From Tetramitus jugosus (taxonomy: Eukaryota; Heterolobosea; Eutetramitea; Acrasida; Vahlkampfiidae), in assembly GCA_937625935.1 (NCBI GenBank), contig OW569347.1, positions 186,001-250,000 of the forward strand: a stretch of 64,000 nucleotides of DNA. The letters run 5' to 3'. Below, piece after piece: positions 51,337 to 60,300 of this stretch (position 1 is the stretch's first letter; each line of letters starts with the position of its first letter). Position numbers and translations under genes: made by a program. The notes under the pieces were generated by a model. It was given only the letters and a program-made list of their open reading frames with translations, was not told the DNA's origin and did no database searches.

Positions 51337-52135
51337 ATGTCACTCGAAGCACACAACCCAATGATCGATGGTTTTCCATCAGACTACGTGAATCCAAGAA
51401 TCAGTCAAAAGGCTATCTTCATTGTACGTATCATCATACAACATATCAACCTAAAGCTTTATTTTTTTGATCGCTCATTCATGATTGATTCGCTCACCAC
51501 CATCACGTACCTTTTTGTTTCAAAAAAACAGGAAAATGTGGAAACATATGCCAAACAACAATTGGGCAAGGACAATGATTTGACTGATGTGAGCACTATC
51601 GTAAAAAAACTTCAACAGCAGAGAGATCAATATGACATGATGGAGAGAAGAGCTTTGCACAGGAAGGAAAATTTGAAGAAGAAGGTTCCTGAGATCACAA
51701 AGACACTCGACGCTGTTGAATTCTTGAAGAGGAAGAATGAGGAAGATGAACAAGTGAACACTCATTTCCTCATTTCTGAAAATGTCTATGTCAATGCTGC
51801 TGTGAAGAAGACTGACGCTGTTGCTTTGTGGTTGGGTGTATGTACATTATACGTTGATGGTGAAACATTTTTTTGCGAGTCTGACTCATTACTAAATCAA
51901 TGATGAAAATGTTGCTTTTTTCGAATAGGCCAATGTGATGGTTGAATACACATTTGATGAAGCTATTGACCTGCTGTCAAAGAATTTGGCCATGGCACAG
52001 CAAATGCTCGAGGAAGTTACCGAGGATTTGGCTTACATTAAGGATCAGAAGACAACTACTGAAGTGAATGTTTCCAGAATGCACAACTTTGGTGTCAAGA
52101 TGAGAGCAAAGGCAAGAGCTGCCACTGCAAAATAA
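51337..52135 (+). CDS. PFDN3: Prefoldin subunit 3 (VBP1-like)
   Basis: Three exons: 51337-51423, 51532-51837, 51929-52135, with introns GTACGT...ACAG and GTATGT...ATAG, all phase 0, giving 199 aa (human VBP1 197). An alpha-type prefoldin subunit of the hexamer that hands unfolded actin and tubulin to CCT. The N-terminal helix ENVETYAKQQLG...VKKLQQQRDQYDMMERR, the beta hairpin HFLISENVYVNAAVKKTDAVALWLGANVMVEY and the C-terminal helix LLSKNLAMAQQMLEEVTEDLAYIKDQKTTTEVN match family features throughout. Confidence 0.95.
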
Positions 52136-52196
52136 AAAGTATAACCTTATTGTCATTTCTTTTTGCGATGATATCAGCAAGTGCAAAAGGATATTG

Positions 52197-52349
52197 TTAC
52201 AATTTCTCATTAAGTATTAGCCGATAATTGTTCAGCACATTCTGCCTCAGAACCATAGGAATAAATTTGTTGTAATCAGAGAGATTGCTTGAGATCGATG
52301 ACATGTTCGCCATGTGAAGTGTTTGCATCTCATTTGTTGATTGAGTCAT
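52197..52349 (-). CDS. Small ORF, 50 aa, unknown
   Basis: An ATG-to-TAA frame in an otherwise empty interval. The protein is rich in Met, Asn, Ser and Leu and ends with a helix-like segment (YNKFIPMVLRQNVLNNYRLIL). Balanced composition favours coding, but length gives little statistical support, and an upstream exon is possible. It could also be part of the 3' UTR of prefoldin 3 on the other strand. Confidence 0.3.
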   Translation of the reverse strand: MTQSTNEMQTLHMANMSSISSNLSDYNKFIPMVLRQNVLNNYRLILNEKL

Positions 52350-52678
52350 TTTCTCACTCTGTCAGCATAATATTGTGGGTCAAATCTGACCTGTTTTTGA
52401 GAAATTATTTCCTGCGAACGGAACGAACTCCATGAAAGAGCTGGCCATTTGGAACTCTAAATTATCGAAGTTCAGAGTGTATCACTTTGATTGACAACAA
52501 TTTGGTGGAATTATGCTCAACTGCTCTCAATAACTTTGTAATTGAGCGTTGAAGTAAACTGTAAATGAGTTGTTTTAGGCGGAACATTTTCATTCTCCTT
52601 TTCTCCTGATGAACCTCAAAAACAGTATCGTTCTGACCACCAACAACAAAATCCAATCATCATCAACAGTCAACTGTA
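52350..52678. other. Intergenic region
   Basis: 329 bp. The part near 52678 is a C/A-rich leader (CAACAACAAAATCC) of the next gene. No other feature seen. Confidence 0.45.
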
Positions 52679-55285
52679 ATGATGCCCGAGACAGTAGTCA
52701 ACATCCGAGAGGCCCACAAGTTCAATATCTCAAAGTTGGAATCCTATCTGAATGACCAACCTGAACACACAAAGAAGTCGTTGTTTCCAAGCAGAGAACA
52801 GGGATCAGCTGCCATCAAGATTATTAGAGTGGATCAGTTCAATAATGGACAATCCAATCCCTCGTTCAAGCTAACGATGATCACACAAGAACAAGAAAAG
52901 CAAGCAAGAGTTGAATCACAGGAAATGATCATCAAAAAGGAATTTGTGCTCAGAAAGAAACCACCTGGTAAATTGTTGCCATCAGCACACATGATCTCCC
53001 GGGAGTACTTGATTATGAAAGTCCTGGGAGAGCAATTCAATTTTCCTGTACCGAAAATGAACCTCTATTGTAGTGATACCAGTGTGATTGGCACAGAGTT
53101 TTACATTATGGAGTTTGTTCATGGAAGAATATACAAGGATGGCACATTTTCTGTTCAGCACGAAGTTGCCAATGATAAGCAGAAAAAAATTGGACCAAGA
53201 GATCGATATGAAATGACCATGAGTTGTGTAGAAACATTGGCAAAGCTGCATTCTATTGATTGGACCAGTGTACCAGAGTTGAGAACAGGACACTTCTCAA
53301 GTGTTTCAAAGATGGACCTGTATGAAAAGTATTATGAGAGACAGATTGAAACATGGACCAGACAATACAGGTCTGCTGAAACAGATATCATTGAAACCAT
53401 GGAGAATCTGATTGAGTGGTTGCCGAAAAATATTCCAGACGAGACGAACATTCGAACCTCTCAATCGATCAAAAAGACGACCAATACCTCGATTGTTCAC
53501 GGAGATTACAAATTTGACAACCTCGTGTTCCATCCAACAGAAAACAGAGTCATCGCTGTTTTGGATTGGGAGTTGGCAACAATTGGAAATCCGATTGGAG
53601 ATATGGCCTATAATTGTATGTTCTATCATTTTCCAAGAGTGGGAGATACATTACCTGGTTTGCGGACAGTTGATCTAGAAACATACGGCATACCTAAGGA
53701 GAACAATTATGTCAGTCGTTACTGTGAGTTGACAGGTATCAGAAAGGATAAGAATGGTAAGATACCAGGATGGAATTTTTATCTCTCATTTGGCATTTTC
53801 AGATTAGCTAGCATCCTACAAGGCGTTTACAAGCGATCATTGTTGGGTAACGCTTCAAGTGCCAATGCAAAGAGCCTGGGGTCCTTAGTGAAAGTACTGG
53901 CAGATCAAGCATGGGCTATTGCATGTAGCACCAACAATGAAAATTTCAATGGAGTTTGTTTTGAGAACAGTGCCAAGGCTAGAGATCTTTTGCACCGAAT
54001 GAACAAGTTCATGGAAGAGCACATCTATCCCGCTGAACGAGTATATCTTGAACAACACTCAAAACTTCCCTCTCGATGGATGATACCACCGGTGGTTGAA
54101 GAATTGAAGAAAAAGGCAAAGGCGGCCGGTTTGTGGAACTTGTTCTTGCTCAATGACCAACATTCTTCTCAGCCTATTAATTGTGTGGAATATGCTGTAC
54201 TAGCTGAGGTAATGGGGCGATCTTTTCTTGCTCCCGAGGTATTCAATTGCAATGCTCCAGACACTGGAAATATGGAAGTTTTGCACAAATTTGGTTCTAG
54301 TGCACAAAAGGAACGATGGCTCAAACCACTACTCAACGGTGAAATTAGAAGTTGTTTCGCAATGACGGAGCCAGCCGTTGCATCATCTGATGCAACTAAT
54401 ATACAAGCAGAGATCAAAAAAACAGATGATGGAAAGTTCTACGTATTGAATGGACTAAAATGGTACATTACTGGTGCTGGAGACCCTCGCTGTAAGATTT
54501 GTATTTTTATGGGAAAGACTGATCCAAAGTGTCCAAACCCATACAAGCAACAAAGCATGATTCTCGTTCCAATGGATACTCCAGGAGTCAAGGTGGTGAA
54601 GCATTTGACAACATTTGGCTTTGATGATGCTCCTTCGGGTCACTGCACAATCAAGTTTACTAATGTTGTTGTTCCTGTTGAGAACCTCATTCTCGGTGAG
54701 GGAAGGGGATTTGAGATTGCGCAGGAAAGACTAGGACCAGGGCGAATTCATCATTGTATGAGAACGATTGGTATGGGAGAGCGTGCATTCGAGCGAATGT
54801 GTGAGCGTGCTCTTTCTAGAAAGACCTTTGGTACTACTCTTTCTGAACATGGCATTATTCAAGAGTATATTGCAGAGTGTAGAATACTATTGGAGCAATC
54901 TCGATTAGTGGTACTGAAATGCGCGTATTTGATTGACAAGTATGGAGCAAAGGGAGCTAGAGAATACATATCACTTATCAAGATTATTGTTCCAAGATCG
55001 ATCCAAAAGCTGATTGATATGGCTATCCAAGTCTACGGTGCCGAGGGTTTGTTGAGCGACGATATCCTCGAGACTGATTTCCCAGCTAACTCTGAAATGG
55101 AAGAGCAAGTCAAGAGAAACAATGGACATGCAATCGTGCCGGATGAAATCCAATTCAGTCTCGCACGAGCATGGGTGGGTATCAGGCAACTTCGTTTTGC
55201 TGATGGACCAGACGAAGTTCACATCAGATCATTGGCTAAATTGCAGTTGTCAAAGTTTAGAAGCACCAACAAGTCCAAATTGTAG
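52679..55285 (+). CDS. ACAD11: ACAD10/ACAD11-like phosphotransferase-acyl-CoA dehydrogenase fusion, PTS1
   Basis: 868 aa. The N-terminal half (about 50-400) is an aminoglycoside-phosphotransferase/choline-kinase-like domain with the catalytic loop HGDYKFDN (274-281) and metal-binding DWE (296-298). The C-terminal half (about 430-860) is an acyl-CoA dehydrogenase: the FAD/substrate loop FAMTEPAVASSDATN, WYITGAGDPR, the GPGRIHHCMR...ERMCERALSRKTFG helix and QVYGAEGL are all present. This fusion defines ACAD10/ACAD11, which break down 4-hydroxy fatty acids by phosphorylating and then dehydrating them. The protein ends SKL, a classic PTS1, so peroxisomal import is predicted, as reported for ACAD11. 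No introns. Confidence 0.94.
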   Translation: MMPETVVNIREAHKFNISKLESYLNDQPEHTKKSLFPSREQGSAAIKIIRVDQFNNGQSNPSFKLTMITQEQEKQARVESQEMIIKKEFVLRKKPPGKLLPSAHMISREYLIMKVLGEQFNFPVPKMNLYCSDTSVIGTEFYIMEFVHGRIYKDGTFSVQHEVANDKQKKIGPRDRYEMTMSCVETLAKLHSIDWTSVPELRTGHFSSVSKMDLYEKYYERQIETWTRQYRSAETDIIETMENLIEWLPKNIPDETNIRTSQSIKKTTNTSIVHGDYKFDNLVFHPTENRVIAVLDWELATIGNPIGDMAYNCMFYHFPRVGDTLPGLRTVDLETYGIPKENNYVSRYCELTGIRKDKNGKIPGWNFYLSFGIFRLASILQGVYKRSLLGNASSANAKSLGSLVKVLADQAWAIACSTNNENFNGVCFENSAKARDLLHRMNKFMEEHIYPAERVYLEQHSKLPSRWMIPPVVEELKKKAKAAGLWNLFLLNDQHSSQPINCVEYAVLAEVMGRSFLAPEVFNCNAPDTGNMEVLHKFGSSAQKERWLKPLLNGEIRSCFAMTEPAVASSDATNIQAEIKKTDDGKFYVLNGLKWYITGAGDPRCKICIFMGKTDPKCPNPYKQQSMILVPMDTPGVKVVKHLTTFGFDDAPSGHCTIKFTNVVVPVENLILGEGRGFEIAQERLGPGRIHHCMRTIGMGERAFERMCERALSRKTFGTTLSEHGIIQEYIAECRILLEQSRLVVLKCAYLIDKYGAKGAREYISLIKIIVPRSIQKLIDMAIQVYGAEGLLSDDILETDFPANSEMEEQVKRNNGHAIVPDEIQFSLARAWVGIRQLRFADGPDEVHIRSLAKLQLSKFRSTNKSKL

Positions 55286-55624
55286 ATAGTAAATAATAAT
55301 TAAGTTATTAGTCACAGATTCATTGTTTCGCTCTAGCAGGTCACTTGGAAGAGGTGGCTTGATCAACAATGTCCGACATTGTTGGATAGGAAAAGCACTG
55401 GAGATTCAAACCTCCCGGAATTCAATAGATAACATGAAGGTACTAATTTCCTAATGAAAGACTTATGCAATATTTTAGAGAAAGAAGACAGAATAAGAGA
55501 AAAACGACAGATGATAGATGAATATATATGCCAGTTGACTCCACAGAGCAATACTTCACCTGTTCTTGAAGGCAGTCTTCAGGTAGGCCACCATACTCAC
55601 CTTCTCCGCCTCCCTAAAACACTT
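55286..55624. other. Intergenic flank of retroposons with a triloop hairpin and a small truncated ORF
   Basis: 339 bp between the ACAD gene and the first target-repeat copy. A perfect 9-bp hairpin with a 3-nt loop (CAACAATGT-CCG-ACATTGTTG) lies at 55364-55384, perhaps in the ACAD 3' UTR. An ORF from ATG 55454 encodes a helical-looking stretch (ILEKEDRIREKRQMIDEY) and then runs into the repeat and polyT, so it may be the remains of a gene cut by the insertions. Neither is certain. Confidence 0.4.
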
Positions 55625-55639
55625 CTCGCTGTGGACTAT
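55625..55639. repeat. Target-site repeat, copy 3: CTCGCTGTGGACTAT
   Basis: 15 bp directly repeated at 55848-55862 and 57190-57204. The last T could belong to the polyT run. It bounds the 3' (polyA) side of the short element. Confidence 0.85.
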
Positions 55640-55847
55640 TTTTTTTTTTTTTCCCATACAACAGTTGTTGCCACTTTATTCAATACACTACTATGAGACA
55701 TGTCGTCGCTCAGAACCGCAGGTTCTGAGCTATTGTGCAGGTCTCTTCGCTAGCGAGTCTTTCCAGACTTTGTACATTCGTTTGATGCAAGATCTTTTCA
55801 TTGCATTTACCAATCTTTTCACTTTTGTTTCCCGCTTTTTGCGGCCA
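55639..55847 (-). mobile_element. Short structured retroposon (SINE-like), 209 bp
   Basis: Read on the minus strand it starts beside target copy 2 and ends in A14 beside copy 3. It carries no ORF. It contains four self-complementary stems: CCGC-T5-GCGG (55832-55844), AGTCT-TTCC-AGACT (55756-55769), TCGCTAGCGA (55747-55756) and a perfect 10-bp stem GCTCAGAACC-GCA-GGTTCTGAGC (55708-55730). Just before the polyA it has GTTGTATGG, also found at the 3' end of the longer element. A shared 3' end suggests use of the same retrotransposition machinery, as SINE/LINE pairs do. I see no tRNA-type A and B boxes. Confidence 0.65.
55708..55730. other. Perfect 10-bp hairpin with GCA triloop
   Basis: GCTCAGAACC-GCA-GGTTCTGAGC, inside the short retroposon. 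A possible 3'-end recognition structure. Confidence 0.6.
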
Positions 55848-55862
55848 CTCGCTGTGGACTAT
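55848..55862. repeat. Target-site repeat, copy 2: CTCGCTGTGGACTAT
   Basis: Lies between the two retroposons, directly after the A-tail of the longer element (minus strand) and directly before the 5' end of the shorter one. Confidence 0.85.
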
Positions 55863-55905
55863 TTTTTTTTTTTTTTTTTTTTCCTTTTTTTTTCCATACA
55901 ACCAT

Positions 55906-55928
55906 GTGTGCTTGCGCAGCAAGCACAC
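55906..55928. other. 10-bp hairpin with GCA triloop in retroposon 3' UTR
   Basis: GTGTGCTTGC-GCA-GCAAGCACAC. Same triloop as the hairpin in the short element. It is 13 bp from the A-rich tail. Confidence 0.6.
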
Positions 55929-55953
55929 GATTGCTCATTTATTGACTTGTTTT

Positions 55954-55983
55954 GTGAGTGACGACCCGTAGGGCGTCATTCAC
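55954..55983. other. 13-bp hairpin with GTA triloop and one bulge in retroposon 3' UTR
   Basis: The stem GTGAGTGACG/CGTCATTCAC continues past a bulged A into CCC/GGG around a GTA loop (one G-U pair). It lies just after the stop codon of the ORF1-like frame. Confidence 0.55.
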
Positions 55984-56014
55984 TCTTCTTCTCTTGTTGT
56001 CCCCGACGGCGCAT

Positions 56015-57163
56015 CTACAGGTTGGAAGAATCACTCTGGTGAGTGTTTTGGTTGATGCCCTTCATCAAAGAGCGTAACCTTGTAGTAGGACCGTCGATGG
56101 ACACAGAGCCATCTGTTGTTGTTTTCTTGGTTTGGGCCTTGTTGCTCATCAGATCACCCAGTGTGATCCTAGCACTCCTTTTCTTGTTGTCATTGAGTTG
56201 TGGGCTCTGAATCTCCTTTTCGGAGTCATCATCCACATCCACAATGACTGGTTCGTCCTCAGTCAAACCATACCTTTTGCGTGCAGCAGCCAGTGCCAAT
56301 GCAGCAATTTCCTTCTTCACTCTTGCAAACACTGGAGAAGTGGCATTCACTTGCTCCAGGATTTGCCGATTTTCAGCGCTGAGCTGTACAACAGGCACTG
56401 TTGGCAGTGGTGTTGCATTCCTTTGTTCTTCTGCCTCCATTAGATCAGGAGCAGTTCTTTGTGCAACTTCTGGTTCCGGTATCGGAACCGGTTTGTTGCT
56501 CTCTTGACCCTTTGTCTTTGTCAATTCCTTGGTGAGTTCTGTGACCTGTCGACGCAGTGCGTCAACCACCGTCAGCAGCTCCTCGTACATCTTCGTCAAC
56601 CTCTTGTTGACAGCCTTGAGAGGATCATGTGGTCTCTCGACGTATCGAGTGACCGTGGCCTTTACCTTGTTCTCTCCGCTGAGCACTGCTCGTGCATAGG
56701 TTTCATCACCCATGACCACGAAAGCAGTGTCACGCTTCTTGAGCACACTGGCAACCTTCTCAGGCCCCAGTAGCTTCTTGATGTCGTCCACTGACATGTT
56801 CTTCATGCCATGGACGACCACCTTTCTTGTTCAATCAACACTGCGCTTGGGTGCAGCAGTGCTGTTGCCAATCCTCCTCTCTTTGTTGAACAACTCAACA
56901 AAGTCATAGATGCGGTCACCCTTGACCGTCACCCATGCAACAAAGCGTTGCTGACCTTTCCTCTTGATGACCTGGACTCGGTTGAGCCAGTCACCAAACT
57001 CCTCTCCTATCTTTCTTGCCAAAGATGACTGAGAGACACCATTACCGTTGCCAGTAATGACCACCTCTCTGTCACTTGGCCTAGAGCCTTTCCGTGCAGT
57101 GGTCCACACTGCATAACGGCTGTTGCCGTATTCCTTCACCAAATTTGTTGAATCACCAGACAT
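56015..57163 (-). pseudogene. ORF1-like RNA-binding/coiled-coil protein interrupted by one in-frame TGA
   Basis: One frame of 383 codons. Codons 1-110 (57163-56834) and the part after the TGA at 56833-56831 are in the same phase. The first segment has an RRM-like strand/helix pattern (REVVITGNG, SQSSLARKIGEEFG, RVQVIKRKGQQRFVAWVTV). The second starts with another RRM-like unit (RKVVVHGMKNMSVDDIKKLL, TAFVVMGDETYARAVL, VKATVTRY), then a coiled coil (VNKRLTKMYEELLTVVDALRRQVTELTKEL), then a charged tail. This is how many LINE ORF1 proteins are built. The TGA falls in the linker between the two RRM-like units; it may be a disabling mutation or read through. Internal restart at ATG 56806 would give 263 aa. 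Domain calls are by eye. Confidence 0.65.
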
Positions 57164-57189
57164 GTGATTCCGTTTTTTTTCTGCGTTTA

Positions 57190-57204
57190 CTCGCTGTGGA
57201 CTAT
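57190..57204. repeat. Target-site repeat, copy 1: CTCGCTGTGGACTAT
   Basis: The copy nearest the tRNA gene, 28 bp upstream of tRNA-Asn. It is the only copy not followed by a T-run, so probably part of the original target. Confidence 0.85.
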
Positions 57205-57232
57205 CAGAATTTGCTATGAAAATAAATATCCA

Positions 57233-57305
57233 TCCTCCATGGCTCAGTTGGTAGAGCGTCAGGCTGTTAACCTGCAGGTCGTTGGTTCGAGCCCAACTGG
57301 AGGAG
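57233..57305 (+). tRNA. tRNA-Asn (GTT anticodon)
   Basis: A 73-nt cloverleaf, no intron: acceptor TCCTCCA/TGGAGGA, D stem GCTC/GAGC, anticodon stem CAGGC... with loop CTGTTAA (GTT at 34-36), T arm GTTGG-TTCGAGC-CCAAC, discriminator G. All stems pair well. A and B boxes (TGGCTCAGTTGG, GGTTCGAGCCC) are canonical. The VPS11 ATG follows 69 bp downstream. Confidence 0.96.
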
Positions 57306-57374
57306 AACACCTTTTCCTTCCGAAAAGAAAATCAATTTTGCCACAAAAACACAAAACAACCACATTCGAATCAA

Positions 57375-60300
57375 ATGATCAATTGGAGAAAGTTTCAATT
57401 TTTTGACAAGGCCATTGTCAATGATGAGAAGAGTGTTGACTTCTTCAAACAACACGATATCACATGCTGCTCCAGTGGCCGAGGTCAACTCATGTTTGGA
57501 GACAACAAGGGCACCGTTCATGTAATGGATCGATCTCTCAATACACGAAAATGCCTCGTATGTTACACCATCATTACACATTTTTTTTGTTGTAGATGTA
57601 TTGTGTTGACAATGATCATCGTATTCAAAAAAACACAATCACCAGGCACATGAACAAAGAGTGAATCATATTCAACATGTGGCCAGCAAAAACTTTTTGG
57701 TCACAGTGGGTGATGACGGTGGTGAAGCATTCCGTGACTCTCTCAAAATTTTCAACTTGAATCAGTACGATGTGAAGAGCAGTAGCTTTATTATGATGCG
57801 TAATGAACTCGTCTTTCCAAAAACTCAAAAAAATATGGTTGGTCTCGGTAAGGCACTGCACTTGATTGGTGGAGCAGTGAGTGGTGGTGGTGTCAGTGGT
57901 GCAAACGACAGTCAAAATCTGCAGCCATCACCTGTGACTTGCCTACAAGTCAATAGAAATTGTACGGCGATTGCATTGGGATTGGGTGATGGTCATATCA
58001 TACTGTACATGAGTGAGAATATGGATCGACCGAACACGAAAATGATGAGAAGAGTGTTGGAAGGTATAGGTGAAGGTCACGGAAGAATCACTGGACTCAA
58101 ATGGGGACGCTATATGACTCCTCAACAACATCATCAACAACAGCAACAGCAACAGCAAATGATGAATGGTGGTGGTGATGAGTCAATCGGTGCCAATATG
58201 ACTTCGAATAGTAGTCCCATTACAGTTCACTCTCTACACGATGAAGAATGGGAGATTTTGTATGTGACGACAGTGGATCGAGTGTTTAGCTATCGAGTCG
58301 GTAGAAAAGGTCAAGTGGAACCATTGATCGAATTGGATGATACTGGTGGATGTGAGAGTGGTTGTGTGACATTGGGAAATGATGGTGATTTGGTCACGGC
58401 AACAAAGACTGGTGTCTGGTTCTATAAACCAGATGGAAAGGGATCCTGTTTTGCATTTGAGGGTAAAAAGGTGATGGTGGATTGGTTTAGGACATATTTA
58501 GTGGTCGTTAGTTGCGGTATGTGTTCACTTGCTTGATTGTTTGTTTGTCTGTCGGTATATGTGTGTTTGTATGATGTGTATGATATGTGAGAGAGAATGT
58601 GATTGCTGACAGGAAAATTGTTCATTTCCATGTGTGAACAAAATGATGATGGTTGCTGTAGATTTGAACCGAAATAACAACATTCAACAAACGATCAATA
58701 TTTGTGATTTGAAGAACAAATTTATTGCATTTAAATTCTCGAGTGAAAAACTGCAAGTTTCCCACATTTTGCAAGAGTGGGGATCATTATTTATTTTAGC
58801 TTCAGAAGCGAACAGTGACGGCGAGATGCAACAAACTGTGTGTATTGTGGTTGTTTTTTATCTCGTTTGTCGTGCAAATTACTGACATGTCACATTTTTA
58901 GATGTATTTATTAGAAGAGAAGGACACTCAAACAAAACTCGAGATGCTATTCCAAAAGAACTTGTATACGATTGCAATCAGTTTAGTCAACAGTCAGCAA
59001 TTGGATTACAATTATGTGGTGGAGATTTTTAGAAAGTACGGAGATCACTTGTACCAGAAGAAGGACTATGATGGAGCAATGACTCAATATCTGCGAACGA
59101 TTGGAAAATTGGAGCCATCCTATATTATTCGAGAGTTTTTGGACGCGCAAAGAATTACCAATTTGACAACCTATTTGGAAGCATTGCATGAGAAGAACTT
59201 GGCCACATCGGACCACACGACCCTTCTCTTGAATTGCTACACGAAATTAAAGGATGCAAAGAAGGACAAACTTGACAAATTCATTCAGCAGCACTCTAAT
59301 TTGCATTATGATGTTGAGACTGCAATCAAGGTGTGCAGAAGTTCAGGATACAAGGAGCATGCACTGTTGCTAGCAAAAGAACATGGTGAGCATGATTGGT
59401 TCTTGAAAATTACAATCGAAGATTTCCCAGAGGATCAATTCGGAGCCAACTATCGAAGAGCATTGAGACATATTGAGAGTCTGCCGTTTAGTGAAGCTGA
59501 AAAATATATGGCAGAGTACGGTAAAATCCTGGTCACCAAGTTGCCCAAGCACAGTACAAATGTCCTCATCCGTCTCTGTACTGATTATTTCCCAGTTGCT
59601 CAACATGTTACCAACCGTACCATTTATCCAACCGTGGCACAAACAAGAAACGAATTATTGAAGGCAGAAAAGAAGTCCAACGAGTCACACAACATTAGCA
59701 CAACCCACAAATTATCTGGATTGGACTTTTTGCGATTTAGAGGAGGATCGAGTGTCGGCAATGAGAATGCTGCAATCGAGCACAACTCTTCTGCAATTGA
59801 AGATAAGCCATCTGACAAGAGTTCAGCTGAAAACTTTATTCATGCTTTCTCTAGCCAACCATATTGGCTCATGCTATTCCTGGAGAATGTCATTTTGAGA
59901 AACTCTGGATCCAATCAACAAATATCTACAACCGTGTACAACACTGTCATTGAGCTTTATTTGCAATATTTGGATAAGAATGCCGAACAGCATGAAATCT
60001 TGAACAATGTGAATCCGATGGCGCACACCAGCTCCAACGAGTTAACTACCGAGGCACGAGATGAATTGAATTATATTTATGAAATTCAACCACCTAACGA
60101 CCACTATGCTCACTTATCTTACAAGGAACGATGCTTGGAGTTGCTGGAAGATCCAAACTCTAAATTCGATATCGAACACATTCTAGTATTGGTTCAGTCT
60201 CAGAACTTTAAAGAAGGTGTGCTCAAGATGTATGCTAAACTGAGTCTTCACTATGATATCATCCAATACTACATGGATCAAAAAGATTACGAAAATGTGA

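Larger units (their letters stand above)
55862..57189 (-). mobile_element. HAL1-like retroposon: ORF1-type frame, structured 3' UTR, polyA; no reverse transcriptase
   Basis: 1328 bp on the minus strand. It begins beside target copy 1, has a 26-nt leader to ATG 57163, one reading frame (57163-56015) with a single internal TGA, then about 150 bp of 3' UTR with two hairpins, GTTGTATGG, and an A-rich tail (A9-GG-A21, 55862-55893). Target copies 1 and 2 flank it, as target-site duplications do after target-primed reverse transcription. There is no endonuclease or reverse transcriptase, so it must be non-autonomous, like mammalian HAL1. It sits 28 bp plus the repeat upstream of tRNA-Asn. The alternative is an internally deleted LINE. 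Confidence 0.68.

Noticed and set aside
55665-55961. Plus-strand ORF through the polyT tracts
   Set aside because: Poly-Phe from homopolymer T and retroposon tails; no coding character.
57164-57406. ORFs across the tRNA-Asn gene on both strands
   Set aside because: The peptide QLVERQAVNLQVVGSSPTGG is the well-known false translation of a tRNA.
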